Part shown: positions 1-8,259 of the stretch, one piece after another | Position numbering within the stretch: position 1 is the first letter of the stretch | Layout of the letters: every line of letters starts with the position of its first letter | From: Yoonia vestfoldensis | GTDB taxonomy: Bacteria; Pseudomonadota; Alphaproteobacteria; Rhodobacterales; Rhodobacteraceae | Direction of reading: 5' to 3' | DNA: 64,000 nucleotides | NCBI RefSeq assembly: GCF_002158905.1 | Contig: NZ_CP021431.1 | Span: forward strand, 3,772,951 to 3,836,950 | Position numbers and translations under genes: made by a program | The notes under the pieces: model-generated | The model's database searches: none | What the model was told of the DNA's origin: nothing | What the model saw: the letters and a program-made list of their open reading frames with translations, nothing else

Positions 1-1
1 C

Positions 2-1975
2 TCGGTTGCGACGCTGAACGCGCTGGCCGTGCCGATCCATCAGATGAGCGTGACCGGATTGATCGTGGCGCTTGGCCTGCTGGTCGATGCCGCCATCGTC
101 ATGACCGACGAGGTCGGCAAACGCCTGCGTGCCGGGCTGTCGCGGCTGGCGGCTGTTGCAGGATCGGTGCGCCGGCTGACGATGCCGCTGGCGGCCTCGA
201 CCGTCACGACGATCCTGTCGTTCATGCCGCTGCTCTTGCTGCCGGGGCCTGCGGGGGATTTCATGGGGTCGATTGCGATTGCCGTGATCGTCATGCTGGG
301 CTGGTCCTTTATCGTTGCCATCACGATCACCCCCGCGATTGCCGGGCATTGGCTGGTGGCGCGCGACGGTGTTGCGCCGCGTCCCGGTCTGTTGATGCGC
401 GGCTTTCGCGCGGCGATGGCCCTCTCGCTGGCTAACCCGTGGCGGAGTGTCGCGCTGTCGCTGATCCTGCCGGTGCTGGGGTTTTTATCCCTGCCCGGCC
501 TGACCCCGCAATTCTTTCCCGGTGTGGACCGCGACCAGTTTCATATCGAGCTTGATATGCCCCGTGGCACCGGCATCGGTGAAACGCTGCGGGTGGTGCG
601 CGCCGTTGATGCGGTGCTGGCGGCCGAGGACGACATCCGCGACGTGGCTTGGGTGGTGGGCCGGTCCGCGCCTGCGTTTTATTACAACATGGTCGGGGGC
701 CGCGATCAGGCGCCGGCCTTTGCCGAGGCGCTGATCCGCACCGCATCGCCCGCCGCGACCCAGCGGCTGCTGGAAAGCCTGCAATCCGCGCTGCCGCCGC
801 AATTCCTGCAAGCGCGGTTCGTGATCCGTGGCCTGACCCAAGGGCCGCCGGTCAATGCGCCGCTGGAATTGCGCCTTGTCGGGCAGGAAATCGACGCGCT
901 GCGCCTTGCGGGCGATGATCTGCGCGCGCGGCTGGCTGCGGTATCTTCCGTGGCCGTGGTGCGCACTGGCGTGGCAGGCGGCACCCCCAAGCTGACGCTG
1001 AACGTGGATGAGGCGCGCGCCCGTCTGCTGGGGCTCGACCTTGGCCAGATCGCCCGCCAGATGGAGGCCGGGCTGGAAGGCGTCACCGGCGGATCGCTGC
1101 TGGAAGGGACCGAGGAATTGCCGGTCCGTGTCCGCCTTGGCGCAGGGCTGCGCGGTGATCCGGTGGCCATCGGCGATATGCCGATCCTGCCACCCGGTGC
1201 GGCCCGGATCGCGGCGGCGGGCCAGTTTCCCGCCGTGCCCCTGTCGACGCTGGGCAGCCTGCGGATGGAGCCATCCGAAAGCACGATCACCCGCCGCAAT
1301 GGCGAGAGGATCAATAATGTGCAGGCCTTTTTGATGCCGGGCGTTTTGCCTGCCGTGGCACTGGCCGAGGCGATGGCGTTGCTTGACGCGGGCGGTTTTA
1401 CCCTACCGCAGGGGGTCCGGCTGGAAACCGGTGGCGATTCCGATGCGCGCGACAGCACGGTGCAGGCGCTGATCGCCCCTTTGGGGCTGATCATCACCCT
1501 GTCGATCGCAGTGGTGGTGGTGACGTTCAATTCCTTCCGCCTGACGCTGATCGCTTTTACAGTGGCCTTTTTGTCGGCGGGGCTGTCGATGCTGGCGCTG
1601 GCGGTGTTCAATTATCCGTTCGGGATCACCGCGATCATCGGGGTGATCGGGTCGATCGGCGTATCGATCAATGCCGCGCTGATCGTGCTGTCGGGACTGC
1701 AAGAGGATGCGGGCGCACGCGCCGGTGACCGCGCGGCGATGGTCGATGTGGTGGCCGGATCGGCGCGGCATATCACCTCGACCACGATCACGACGTTCGG
1801 TGGGTTCCTGCCGTTGATCGTGGCGGGCGGCGGGTTCTGGCCGCCTTTCGCCATGTCGGTCGCTGGTGGCGTCGCCTTGTCGGTGACGCTGGCCTTTGCC
1901 TTCACGCCCCAGATGTTCGCCTTGACCCTGTCGCGCGGCACGGGGCCTGTGATCGCCAGAAAGATGCCACAATAA
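2..1975 (+). CDS. RND efflux transporter permease, C-terminal part (5' end outside window)
   Basis: The reading frame is open from the first bases of the window, so this is the C-terminal ~657 residues of a family usually ~1030 residues long. It shows the RND pattern: transmembrane helices near the start with the motif GLLVDAAIVMTDE (the proton-relay helix 4 region, Asp retained), a long periplasmic pore/docking section, then a second helix block (LGLIITLSIAVVVVTFNSF onward) ending at a stop before a short gap. RND permeases export drugs, metals or lipids across the inner membrane with a periplasmic adaptor and an outer membrane channel. The partner genes would lie upstream, outside the window. 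The substrate cannot be read from the sequence. Confidence 0.9.
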   Translation, partial: SVATLNALAVPIHQMSVTGLIVALGLLVDAAIVMTDEVGKRLRAGLSRLAAVAGSVRRLTMPLAASTVTTILSFMPLLLLPGPAGDFMGSIAIAVIVMLGWSFIVAITITPAIAGHWLVARDGVAPRPGLLMRGFRAAMALSLANPWRSVALSLILPVLGFLSLPGLTPQFFPGVDRDQFHIELDMPRGTGIGETLRVVRAVDAVLAAEDDIRDVAWVVGRSAPAFYYNMVGGRDQAPAFAEALIRTASPAATQRLLESLQSALPPQFLQARFVIRGLTQGPPVNAPLELRLVGQEIDALRLAGDDLRARLAAVSSVAVVRTGVAGGTPKLTLNVDEARARLLGLDLGQIARQMEAGLEGVTGGSLLEGTEELPVRVRLGAGLRGDPVAIGDMPILPPGAARIAAAGQFPAVPLSTLGSLRMEPSESTITRRNGERINNVQAFLMPGVLPAVALAEAMALLDAGGFTLPQGVRLETGGDSDARDSTVQALIAPLGLIITLSIAVVVVTFNSFRLTLIAFTVAFLSAGLSMLALAVFNYPFGITAIIGVIGSIGVSINAALIVLSGLQEDAGARAGDRAAMVDVVAGSARHITSTTITTFGGFLPLIVAGGGFWPPFAMSVAGGVALSVTLAFAFTPQMFALTLSRGTGPVIARKMPQ

Positions 1976-2071
1976 GACAAAGCGCAATTCTGCAAGCCAT
2001 CGCCTGCCGCGCCTCGCGCAAAGCTGATGATGCGCGTTGTTGTCGGGGCTGAAAATGGCTAGACAATCGAT

Positions 2072-2413
2072 ATGCAGCTGTTTCGTAATCTTCTGATCTA
2101 TAGCCTGATCGCCGTCATCCTGCCCTGGGGTGCCTTGGCGCAAGCGGCCGCGCCGCAGGCCTTGTTCAGCGTGGTTCCTGCCAGCAGTGAAATCACGCAA
2201 GCGTCGGATGCGGCCGTGCATGTTACGGCCAAGCAAAAACGCTGCCGTGTGGCGATCCTGACCGGCGCGCCCTGTTTCGCGGCGATCATCGCGCAGGGGC
2301 GCGCGGCGATCAGCGGCGATCTGCAAGAACGTGACGCGCTGTTCATGGCTGCGATCACCTTGCCCAAAGGGGTGACGACCGGCGGCTTTCTGGACCCGCC
2401 GCGCCAAGGCTGA
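2072..2413 (+). CDS. Small exported protein of unknown function
   Basis: 113 residues with an N-terminal signal peptide (hydrophobic stretch LLIYSLIAVILPWGALA, likely cleavage after ALAQA). The mature part is about 90 residues with two cysteines (KRCR and APCF) that could form a disulfide in the periplasm. No family is recognised. It lies 96 bases after the RND gene and 59 bases before the L,D-transpeptidase gene on the same strand, so the three could be co-transcribed. The alternative reading on the other strand lacks a signal peptide or any recognisable domain. Confidence 0.6.
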   Translation: MQLFRNLLIYSLIAVILPWGALAQAAAPQALFSVVPASSEITQASDAAVHVTAKQKRCRVAILTGAPCFAAIIAQGRAAISGDLQERDALFMAAITLPKGVTTGGFLDPPRQG

Positions 2414-2472
2414 TCTTCGCTGCCGCGCTGCTGCGTGGCGATCCCGAATTTCAGCCACCAAGGACCAGACAT

Positions 2473-3183
2473 ATGTTGAAACGACGCAGCTTTCTTGCCG
2501 GAGGCGCGGCGCTGGGGCTTTCTGCCTGCGGGTTGCCCGCGCGCGATATGGCCCCGCCGCTATCCCCCCGTATCCCACCGCAAGCGCCGGTGATGCCGCC
2601 GCTGCCCGCGCATTACGGCGCGATCACGGATGAACCTTTCCCGATCCCCGCCCTGCCCGAAAATGTCGTGCCGCCGCATCTGTGGCGGCAAGAGGTGGAC
2701 AATCCCTTTCCACATGACCCGCCCGGCACGATCATCGTCGATCCCGATGCGGGCTTTCTGCATCTGGTGGGCCAGAACGGCCGCGCGATGCGCTATGGGG
2801 CTGGCACCGGTGCCGATGCTTTTGCATGGAGCGGCGACGCCCGCCTGCAATTCTGCCGCAGCTGGCCCCGCTGGCGCGCGCCTGACCAGATGATCGCCCG
2901 CCAGCCGGAGCTGGCACCCTATTCCGTCGCCAATGGCGGCATGGCGCCGGGGCCGGGCAATCCGCTGGGCGCGCGGGCGCTGTATCTGTTCCAGAATGGC
3001 GAGGATACGCTTTACCGGATTCATGGCGCCTGCGAGCCGGAATATCTGGGGCAGGCGGTATCGTCGGGCTGCGTGCGGTTGCTGGATCATGATGTGATCG
3101 ATCTGCATGAAAGGGTGCAGCATGGCACCACGATCCGGGTGCTGCCATCGCTCGCGCCAGCGCGGTTTGCAGGGCTTTATTAG
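2473..3183 (+). CDS. L,D-transpeptidase (YkuD family), predicted lipoprotein
   Basis: 236 residues. The N-terminus KRRSFLAGG resembles a twin-arginine signal and is followed by a lipobox ending at Cys19 (LSAC), so the protein is probably an exported lipoprotein. A proline-rich linker follows, then the YkuD catalytic domain (about residues 85-225) with the signature HGACEPE (His184) and SSGCVRL (Cys200, Arg202). This family forms 3-3 cross-links in peptidoglycan or attaches proteins to it, with the Cys as nucleophile. All catalytic residues are present. The stop lies 7 bases from the convergent next gene. Confidence 0.9.
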   Translation: MLKRRSFLAGGAALGLSACGLPARDMAPPLSPRIPPQAPVMPPLPAHYGAITDEPFPIPALPENVVPPHLWRQEVDNPFPHDPPGTIIVDPDAGFLHLVGQNGRAMRYGAGTGADAFAWSGDARLQFCRSWPRWRAPDQMIARQPELAPYSVANGGMAPGPGNPLGARALYLFQNGEDTLYRIHGACEPEYLGQAVSSGCVRLLDHDVIDLHERVQHGTTIRVLPSLAPARFAGLY

Positions 3184-3190
3184 ACCGCCG

Positions 3191-3583
3191 CTAGACCCCG
3201 GCAGCCGGTTCGTCATTGGCGATGTCGAACCTTTCCGCCATGTCTTGCGAGATCACGCCCGAATGCAAGGCCAGCAGGATCAGTTTTTCGTCAAAGGCAG
3301 CCTCGCCCGCGATTGCGGCAGTGATGCGCTGATCGGCATGGGCGGCGGCATCGGGGCCGTTGACGGCCACGAATTGCGCCTGTTCCAGCACGCAATAGGC
3401 CAACAGCTGTGCGGCATCGGCCATGGTCTTGTCGGTCAGCGCCGCATGTTTGCGGCGCAGTTGCAGGATTGTCAGCTTGACCGGTTCTGGGATCAGCAGC
3501 GGATGCAGCCCCGCCGCCCTAAGCGCCGCGTCAAGCGCCGTCAGGTCCGAGGACCGGCCGAACATGTCGAAAAATCGCAGCAT
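3191..3583 (-). CDS. Hypothetical cytoplasmic protein
   Basis: 130 residues from the ATG at 3583, chosen over the longer reading from 3640 because a GGAA sequence lies just upstream and the extra N-terminus is Cys/Arg-rich and atypical. The protein is mostly helical by composition (alternating Ala/Leu/Asp), with no signal peptide or membrane segment. No family is recognised. It is encoded downstream of the amino acid ABC operon on the same strand (65 bases after the ATPase stop) and could be its last gene, though nothing in the sequence links it to transport. Confidence 0.6.
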   Translation of the reverse strand: MLRFFDMFGRSSDLTALDAALRAAGLHPLLIPEPVKLTILQLRRKHAALTDKTMADAAQLLAYCVLEQAQFVAVNGPDAAAHADQRITAAIAGEAAFDEKLILLALHSGVISQDMAERFDIANDEPAAGV

Positions 3584-3648
3584 GGTTTCCGATAACAGGT
3601 TCCGTTGCGGGCTGCACGCAAAGCTTGCGCCCCGCGTCACCTTTCAGC

Positions 3649-4398
3649 TCATAACCTGCCCGAGGCGATGATCCGTTGCAAAAACGCCTTTGTGCGCGGC
3701 TCTTGCGGGGTGCCGAACAGGCGGTCGGGCGTGTCCTGTTCAAGGATCACACCGCCATCCAGAAAGGCCACACGGTCGGCGCAATCGCGCGCGAACCCCA
3801 TTTCATGCGTGACGATCATCATCGTCATCCCCTCATCTTTCAGGCCCCGGATGATGGCCAGCACCTCGCCCACCAGTTCAGGGTCCAGCGCGGCGGTGAT
3901 TTCATCCAGCAGCAAAACATCGGGGCGGGTCATCAGGGCGCGCGCGATGGCGATGCGCTGTTGCTGCCCGCCCGACAATTGTTCGGGATAGGATGCGGCA
4001 AAGCCTGCCATGCCGAACCGCGCCAGCACCTCGCGCCCGCGGTCCTCGACCTCGGCGCGCGACTGGCCCTGCACGCGGCGCGGGGCCAGCGTGATATTGT
4101 CCAGCACATTCATATGCGGAAACAGGTTGTAGGATTGAAACACGATCGCCACGCGTTTTTGCAGCCCGGTCTTGCCGAAGGCCGGATCATCGACCGGCAC
4201 ACCGTCCAGTCGGATCGTGCCGTAATCATGATCCACCAGCCGGTTGACGCAGCGCAGCAGGGTGGATTTGCCCGAGCCTGACGCGCCGATCAGGCAGACA
4301 ACCTCATGCGGGGCGATGCGCAGGCTGACGCGGTCCAGCACCAGCTTGTCACCGAAATATTTGGTGACGCTGTCGATCTCGATCATGGGGGTGGTCAT
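3649..4398 (-). CDS. Polar amino acid ABC transporter, ATP-binding protein
   Basis: 249 residues with the full ABC ATPase set: Walker A GASGSGKST (around residues 36-44), Q-loop (IVFQSYNLFPH), signature LSGGQQQRIAIARAL, Walker B VLLLDEITAALDPE and the switch His (VTHEMGFA). The DEITAALDPE form of Walker B and the MGFARDCADRVAF tail are typical of the GlnQ/EhuA-type importers of polar amino acids or ectoine-like solutes. It energises the permease encoded 4 bases upstream on the same strand. The single permease gene implies a homodimeric channel. The actual substrate is not determined. Confidence 0.92.
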   Translation of the reverse strand: MTTPMIEIDSVTKYFGDKLVLDRVSLRIAPHEVVCLIGASGSGKSTLLRCVNRLVDHDYGTIRLDGVPVDDPAFGKTGLQKRVAIVFQSYNLFPHMNVLDNITLAPRRVQGQSRAEVEDRGREVLARFGMAGFAASYPEQLSGGQQQRIAIARALMTRPDVLLLDEITAALDPELVGEVLAIIRGLKDEGMTMMIVTHEMGFARDCADRVAFLDGGVILEQDTPDRLFGTPQEPRTKAFLQRIIASGRL

Positions 4399-4402
4399 GC
4401 GG

Positions 4403-5293
4403 TCATCCGGCGATTTGCAGGCGACGTTCGCGGTCGCGCCTTGTCAGGTAATCCGCCAGCCGCGCCATGGGAATGGTCGCCAGCAGAAACAGCCCCGCCG
4501 CCACGATCAGCGACGAATAATTGAAGGTCGAAGCCGTGTAGATCTGCGCCTCGCGCACTGCGTCACGCACGCCGATCACCGACAGCAGCGCCACATCCTT
4601 TTGCAAGGCCACGACGATATTCATCAGCGCGGGCACCACATTGCGCAAAGCCTGCGGCAGGATCGCATAGCGCAGCGTCTGCCATTCGCTCAGCCCCAGC
4701 GATTTGGCGGCGGCGCGCTGACCTTCATGCACGGCGTCGATGCCCGAGCGGTAGATTTCCGCAACATAGGCCGCATAGCTGAGCACCATGGCGACCGCAC
4801 CCCAGAACAGGCCCGAATTGGGCAGGCCCGGCAGGTTCAGCGCGGGGATGCCAAAGCCGAACAAAAGCACCAGCAGCAGCACCGGCACACCACGGAAAAT
4901 GTCGATATAGATCACCACCATCAACCGAAACGGCGCGAACCACGGCGCGCGCAGGCTGCGCACGACCGCCAGCACCAAAGCCCAGAGCAGCACACAGGCC
5001 AGCACCGTCAGCCAGACCTGCATATTCACCCAGAACCCTTGCAGCACACGCGGAAAGGCCGCGATCATCGCGTCGATGCTGAAAAATTGCAGCTTGATCC
5101 GCGCCCATTGTTCGGCCGACGTCACGACCCAGGCGATCAGCCCAAAGACCACCACGACGCTGATCCCGCCGATGGCGGCGGGGATCATCGCTTCTTTCCA
5201 GTTGAAACCACGGCGGGGCGGCGGCGGGGGTGGTCCCCGCCGTGCTGGATCATTGGCCGCAGCTTGTGGCGCGGCGACGTTGCTATCCGTCAT
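4403..5293 (-). CDS. Polar amino acid ABC transporter, permease
   Basis: 296 residues: a proline-rich cytoplasmic N-terminus, a first helix (residues ~35-57), then the HisM-type permease domain with several membrane helices and the EAA loop (EGQRAAAKSLGLSEWQTLRYAILPQ, near residue 200) that docks the ATPase. Its start overlaps the stop of the binding-protein gene by 4 bases (ATGA) and its stop lies 4 bases before the ATPase gene, so the order binding protein, permease, ATPase is one operon on the minus strand. Confidence 0.92.
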   Translation of the reverse strand: MTDSNVAAPQAAANDPARRGPPPPPPRRGFNWKEAMIPAAIGGISVVVVFGLIAWVVTSAEQWARIKLQFFSIDAMIAAFPRVLQGFWVNMQVWLTVLACVLLWALVLAVVRSLRAPWFAPFRLMVVIYIDIFRGVPVLLLVLLFGFGIPALNLPGLPNSGLFWGAVAMVLSYAAYVAEIYRSGIDAVHEGQRAAAKSLGLSEWQTLRYAILPQALRNVVPALMNIVVALQKDVALLSVIGVRDAVREAQIYTASTFNYSSLIVAAGLFLLATIPMARLADYLTRRDRERRLQIAG

Positions 5294-6135
5294 TCCGCGA
5301 TGATCGGCAGGTCCGGATCGGCGACCAGATAGGTGGCGACCAGATCATCAACCACGCCGCGCGCGATGATCTCGCTCAGCGCGGCGTCCACCCAAGGCAC
5401 CAGCGGGCTGCCGAATTCGAACAAAAGCCCATGGCCATTGTCGTTTTCATCGGCAGGGACAAGGGCGACGATGCTGGCATCGGGCACCTGCACGGCGGTC
5501 ATGAACAAGGCCGTCGGCAAAGCCGCCAGGGTCGCGTCGATCTGGCCGGCTTGGAGCGCCTGGAATACATCGACCTGCTCGTTATAGATCGCGGCATCAT
5601 CGACGCCGAGGATATTGACCAGATAATCGTTATCCGTCGTCCCGATCACAGCGCCCCAGCGCAGACCGCGCAGATCGGCAAAGCTGGTGGCGGTTTCGGC
5701 GGCGGTGCCGGGCAGCGCGATCACCGCCTTGTCAGGCTGGAAATAGACCTGGCTAAAGCTGACGATTTCTTTGCGCGGTTCGGTCACGGAAATCTGCTGG
5801 ATCGCGAAATCATAGGGTTTTGCCCCCGGCGCGATGGTTTGATCAAAGGTCTGTCCGACCCAGACAACCTGTTCGGGCGCAAAGCCCAGCTCTGCGGCGA
5901 GCGCATAGACCAGCCCGTTCTCGAACCCTTCGCCCCCGGCGGGATCGTTGTTCAGCATCCAGGGCGGATAGACCGGATCGCCGGTGCCGACGGTCAGAAA
6001 CCCCGGCGTCGTCAGGCGCGGGTCCATCGGCGTGTTTTCCTGTGCCTGTGCCATCAGCGGCAATGTGGCGACCAGCGCCCCTGCAAATAACGCCAGCACC
6101 CCACGTCGCGCCGCGTCGGTCATGTAATCCGTCAT
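5290..6135 (-). CDS. Polar amino acid ABC transporter, periplasmic substrate-binding protein
   Basis: 281 residues from the ATG at 6135. This start has an AAAGGA ribosome site 6-7 bases upstream and gives a proper signal peptide (RRGVLALFAGALVATLPLMAQAQ). The longer reading to 6291 has neither. The mature protein is a type 2 periplasmic binding fold with the family patterns DPRLTTPGFLTVGT, NDPAGGEGFENGLVYALAAELG and FAIQQISVTEPR. It is the first gene of the three-gene importer operon and delivers the substrate to the permease. The ligand is unknown. Confidence 0.9.
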   Translation of the reverse strand: MTDYMTDAARRGVLALFAGALVATLPLMAQAQENTPMDPRLTTPGFLTVGTGDPVYPPWMLNNDPAGGEGFENGLVYALAAELGFAPEQVVWVGQTFDQTIAPGAKPYDFAIQQISVTEPRKEIVSFSQVYFQPDKAVIALPGTAAETATSFADLRGLRWGAVIGTTDNDYLVNILGVDDAAIYNEQVDVFQALQAGQIDATLAALPTALFMTAVQVPDASIVALVPADENDNGHGLLFEFGSPLVPWVDAALSEIIARGVVDDLVATYLVADPDLPIIAE

Positions 6136-6222
6136 GAATGATCCTTTCATCTGTGCCGACATCCCCGAATGGCGTGCGGTTCCGGCAAATTCGCCTGCTT
6201 GCGGGATATGGTCAAGCATGAT

Positions 6223-6256
6223 GCTGCACGGCAAGGCCATTCCCCTGCCGTGCAGC
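6223..6256. terminator. Strong hairpin between the sugar dehydrogenase and ABC operon
   Basis: A perfect 11-base inverted repeat (GCTGCACGGCA / TGCCGTGCAGC) with a 12-base loop lies between the stop of the PQQ-type dehydrogenase gene (6298, minus strand) and the start of the binding-protein gene (6135, minus strand). Neither side carries a clear T run, so it may be a factor-dependent terminator or an mRNA stabiliser. Confidence 0.4.
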
Positions 6257-6297
6257 GCCGTTGGATCATCATCTGCCCAAAAGCGGGGCAATCACTG

Positions 6298-7440
6298 TCA
6301 GCCTTGGGCGGGCACCAGGCGCAACAGCGGCGCATCCTCGCCATCGGTCAGCACATAGATATAGCCGTCCTCTGGCCCGACCGCGACATCGCGGATGCGA
6401 TAGCCCGCGCCGTCCAGCACGCGTTCGGGGTCTGATACCTGCGCGCCATCGACGGGAAAGACGCCAATGTATTGCTGGAACAGATTGCCGACCAGCAGAT
6501 GCCCTTGCCAGTCGGGAAAGGCGTCACCGTCATAAAAGGTCATCCCCGAAGGCGGGAAATGGTCGTCCCGCCCCGGCCCCCAATGATAGGCTGGCGCCGC
6601 GAAACCGTCGGCATCCTGATGCGTGGGCGCGAATTGTTCGCCGGTGCGATAATCGACACCATAAGCCGCCAAGGGCCAACCGAAGTTTTCACCCCGCGCG
6701 ACGATATTGATCTCGTCACCGCCGGCTTCTCCATGTTCGGCCAGCCAGATCTCGGACGTGTCGGGATGCAGGGTCATCGCCTGGATATTGCGGTGCCCAT
6801 ATGACCAGATCGCGGGGGCCGCACCTTGGGTATCCACGAAAGGGTTGTCATCTGGCACCGTGCCATCCAGCCTCAGGCGGATCACGCTGCCATTCTCGCT
6901 GGACAGGTCCTGCGCGATATGGTCGGGGCCGAAATCTTTGAACGCGCGGTCGCCGGTGCCCATATAAATATGGCCGTCATGGATCACGATCCGCGATCCG
7001 TAATGCGCGGTGCTGTCGATGCCGGGGCTGACCTGAAACAGGGTTTCGATCTCGGTCACGGTCCCGGCCTCTGTATCCAATGTGCCGCGTCCCAGATGGG
7101 TCGTCGTGCCGCCCGTGACGCTGCCCGCCCATGTCATATAGATCACGTTGTTATCCGCGAAATCGGGCGCAAGGGCGACATCAAGCAAACCCCCCTGACC
7201 TGCCGTGCTGACATCGGGCGCGCCGTCGAGTGCCGAAACCTCGCCGCTGCCCGCATCATAGAGCAGGAAAGTGCCGCCCTTTGCGGTCATCAGGATATCG
7301 CCGCCATCGGGCAGAAAGGTCATCGCCCAAGGCTGGTCCAGCCCCTCGGCCAGGGTTTCGACGTCATAGGATTGCGCAAGGACAGGTGCGCCCGTCATCA
7401 GCGCGATGGCGGCGGTCAGCGTTGCTGTCGTTTTCATCAT
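6298..7440 (-). CDS. PQQ-type soluble aldose sugar dehydrogenase
   Basis: 380 residues with a signal peptide (MKTTATLTAAIALMTGAPVLAQ). It has the six-bladed propeller pattern of the glucose/sorbosone dehydrogenase family: GLDQPWAMTFLPDGG near the N-terminus, LLDVALAPDFADNNVIYMTW, HYGSRIVIHDGHIYMGTGDR, the conserved WSYGHRNIQAM and LAEHGEAGGDEIN with the catalytic-type His, and GPGRDDHFPPSGMTFYDG. Members oxidise aldoses in the periplasm using bound PQQ. Single gene, no PQQ synthesis genes nearby. The specific sugar cannot be read from sequence. Confidence 0.88.
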   Translation of the reverse strand: MMKTTATLTAAIALMTGAPVLAQSYDVETLAEGLDQPWAMTFLPDGGDILMTAKGGTFLLYDAGSGEVSALDGAPDVSTAGQGGLLDVALAPDFADNNVIYMTWAGSVTGGTTTHLGRGTLDTEAGTVTEIETLFQVSPGIDSTAHYGSRIVIHDGHIYMGTGDRAFKDFGPDHIAQDLSSENGSVIRLRLDGTVPDDNPFVDTQGAAPAIWSYGHRNIQAMTLHPDTSEIWLAEHGEAGGDEINIVARGENFGWPLAAYGVDYRTGEQFAPTHQDADGFAAPAYHWGPGRDDHFPPSGMTFYDGDAFPDWQGHLLVGNLFQQYIGVFPVDGAQVSDPERVLDGAGYRIRDVAVGPEDGYIYVLTDGEDAPLLRLVPAQG

Positions 7441-7578
7441 GATACCTTTCGTTTCATTATATTCGGGGCGCCAACGTCGTCTTGCAGGGCGCGTTCCATC
7501 ACGAAGATGCCAGCGGCGGCGTGATCCTGTGGCCCCTTGGGACTTTACTTGGCGCGGCGGTTGGTCTCAAAAGTGGGG

Positions 7579-8259
7579 ATGAAGGTTCTTTTGGTCGAAG
7601 ATAACCACGATATCGGCGAGGCCGTCGAGCGGCGTTTGCAGATGGCCGGCCATGTCGTGACATGGAACCGGACCGGTGATGATGTCGTCGCCATGCTGGA
7701 ACATGACCCTGTCGATGCGGTCATTCTGGACCTGATGCTGCCTGCGGCAGATGGTATCGCGATCCTGCGCCAGATCAGACGCCAGCAGCGTGATCTGCCC
7801 GTGCTGGTCATCACCGCAAGGGCGGAAATCGACGACAAGGTCAGCCTGCTGGACCTGGGCGCGGATGATTATCTGGTCAAACCCTTTGACATGCGCGAAA
7901 TGGAGGCGCGTTTGCGCGCGCTGGTGCGCCGCCCCGCCGGGCAGTTCACCTCGATCCTGCAACTGGGCGATCTGCAGATGGACCCGGTCAATCGGATCGT
8001 CACCCAGGCCGGGCAGGTGATCGACCTTGGACGCCGCGAATGCGGCCTGCTCGAGGCGCTGATGACCCAGGCGGGCCGCGCCGTCACCCGCGAAAGGCTG
8101 ATGTCGCGGCTGTCCCATCTCGAGGATGGCGGATCGGAAAATGCGCTGGAATTGCTGGTCTCGCGTCTGCGCCGCAAGATCGCGGCCAGCAATGTCGAAG
8201 TCGTCACCATGCGCGGTGTCGGCTATATGGCGCGGGTGATGCCTGATGCGCAGACCTAG
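7579..8259 (+). CDS. tctD: TctD-type response regulator (OmpR family)
   Basis: 226 residues from the ATG at 7579, chosen because the family begins MKVLLVEDN and GGGG precedes it. Receiver domain residues 1-115 with acidic pair Glu7/Asp8, phospho-acceptor Asp51 (VILDLMLP) and Lys in LVKPFD, then a winged-helix DNA-binding domain (GRRECGLLEALMTQAG; SRLRRKI; TMRGVGYMA). Its last 14 bases overlap the histidine kinase gene. With the tricarboxylate transporter genes following, it is very probably the TctD activator of tctCBA in response to citrate-like acids. The function is inferred from the context. Confidence 0.88.
   Translation: MKVLLVEDNHDIGEAVERRLQMAGHVVTWNRTGDDVVAMLEHDPVDAVILDLMLPAADGIAILRQIRRQQRDLPVLVITARAEIDDKVSLLDLGADDYLVKPFDMREMEARLRALVRRPAGQFTSILQLGDLQMDPVNRIVTQAGQVIDLGRRECGLLEALMTQAGRAVTRERLMSRLSHLEDGGSENALELLVSRLRRKIAASNVEVVTMRGVGYMARVMPDAQT

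Noticed and set aside
706..1611. Long antisense open frame (301 codons) inside the RND gene
   Set aside because: It mirrors the GC-rich codon pattern of the RND gene, has low-complexity Arg/Ser/Pro composition and no domain.
1403..2578. 391-codon minus-strand frame spanning the RND gene end and the next genes
   Set aside because: Gln/Arg/His-rich shadow translation without motifs; three recognisable or plausible genes lie on the other strand.
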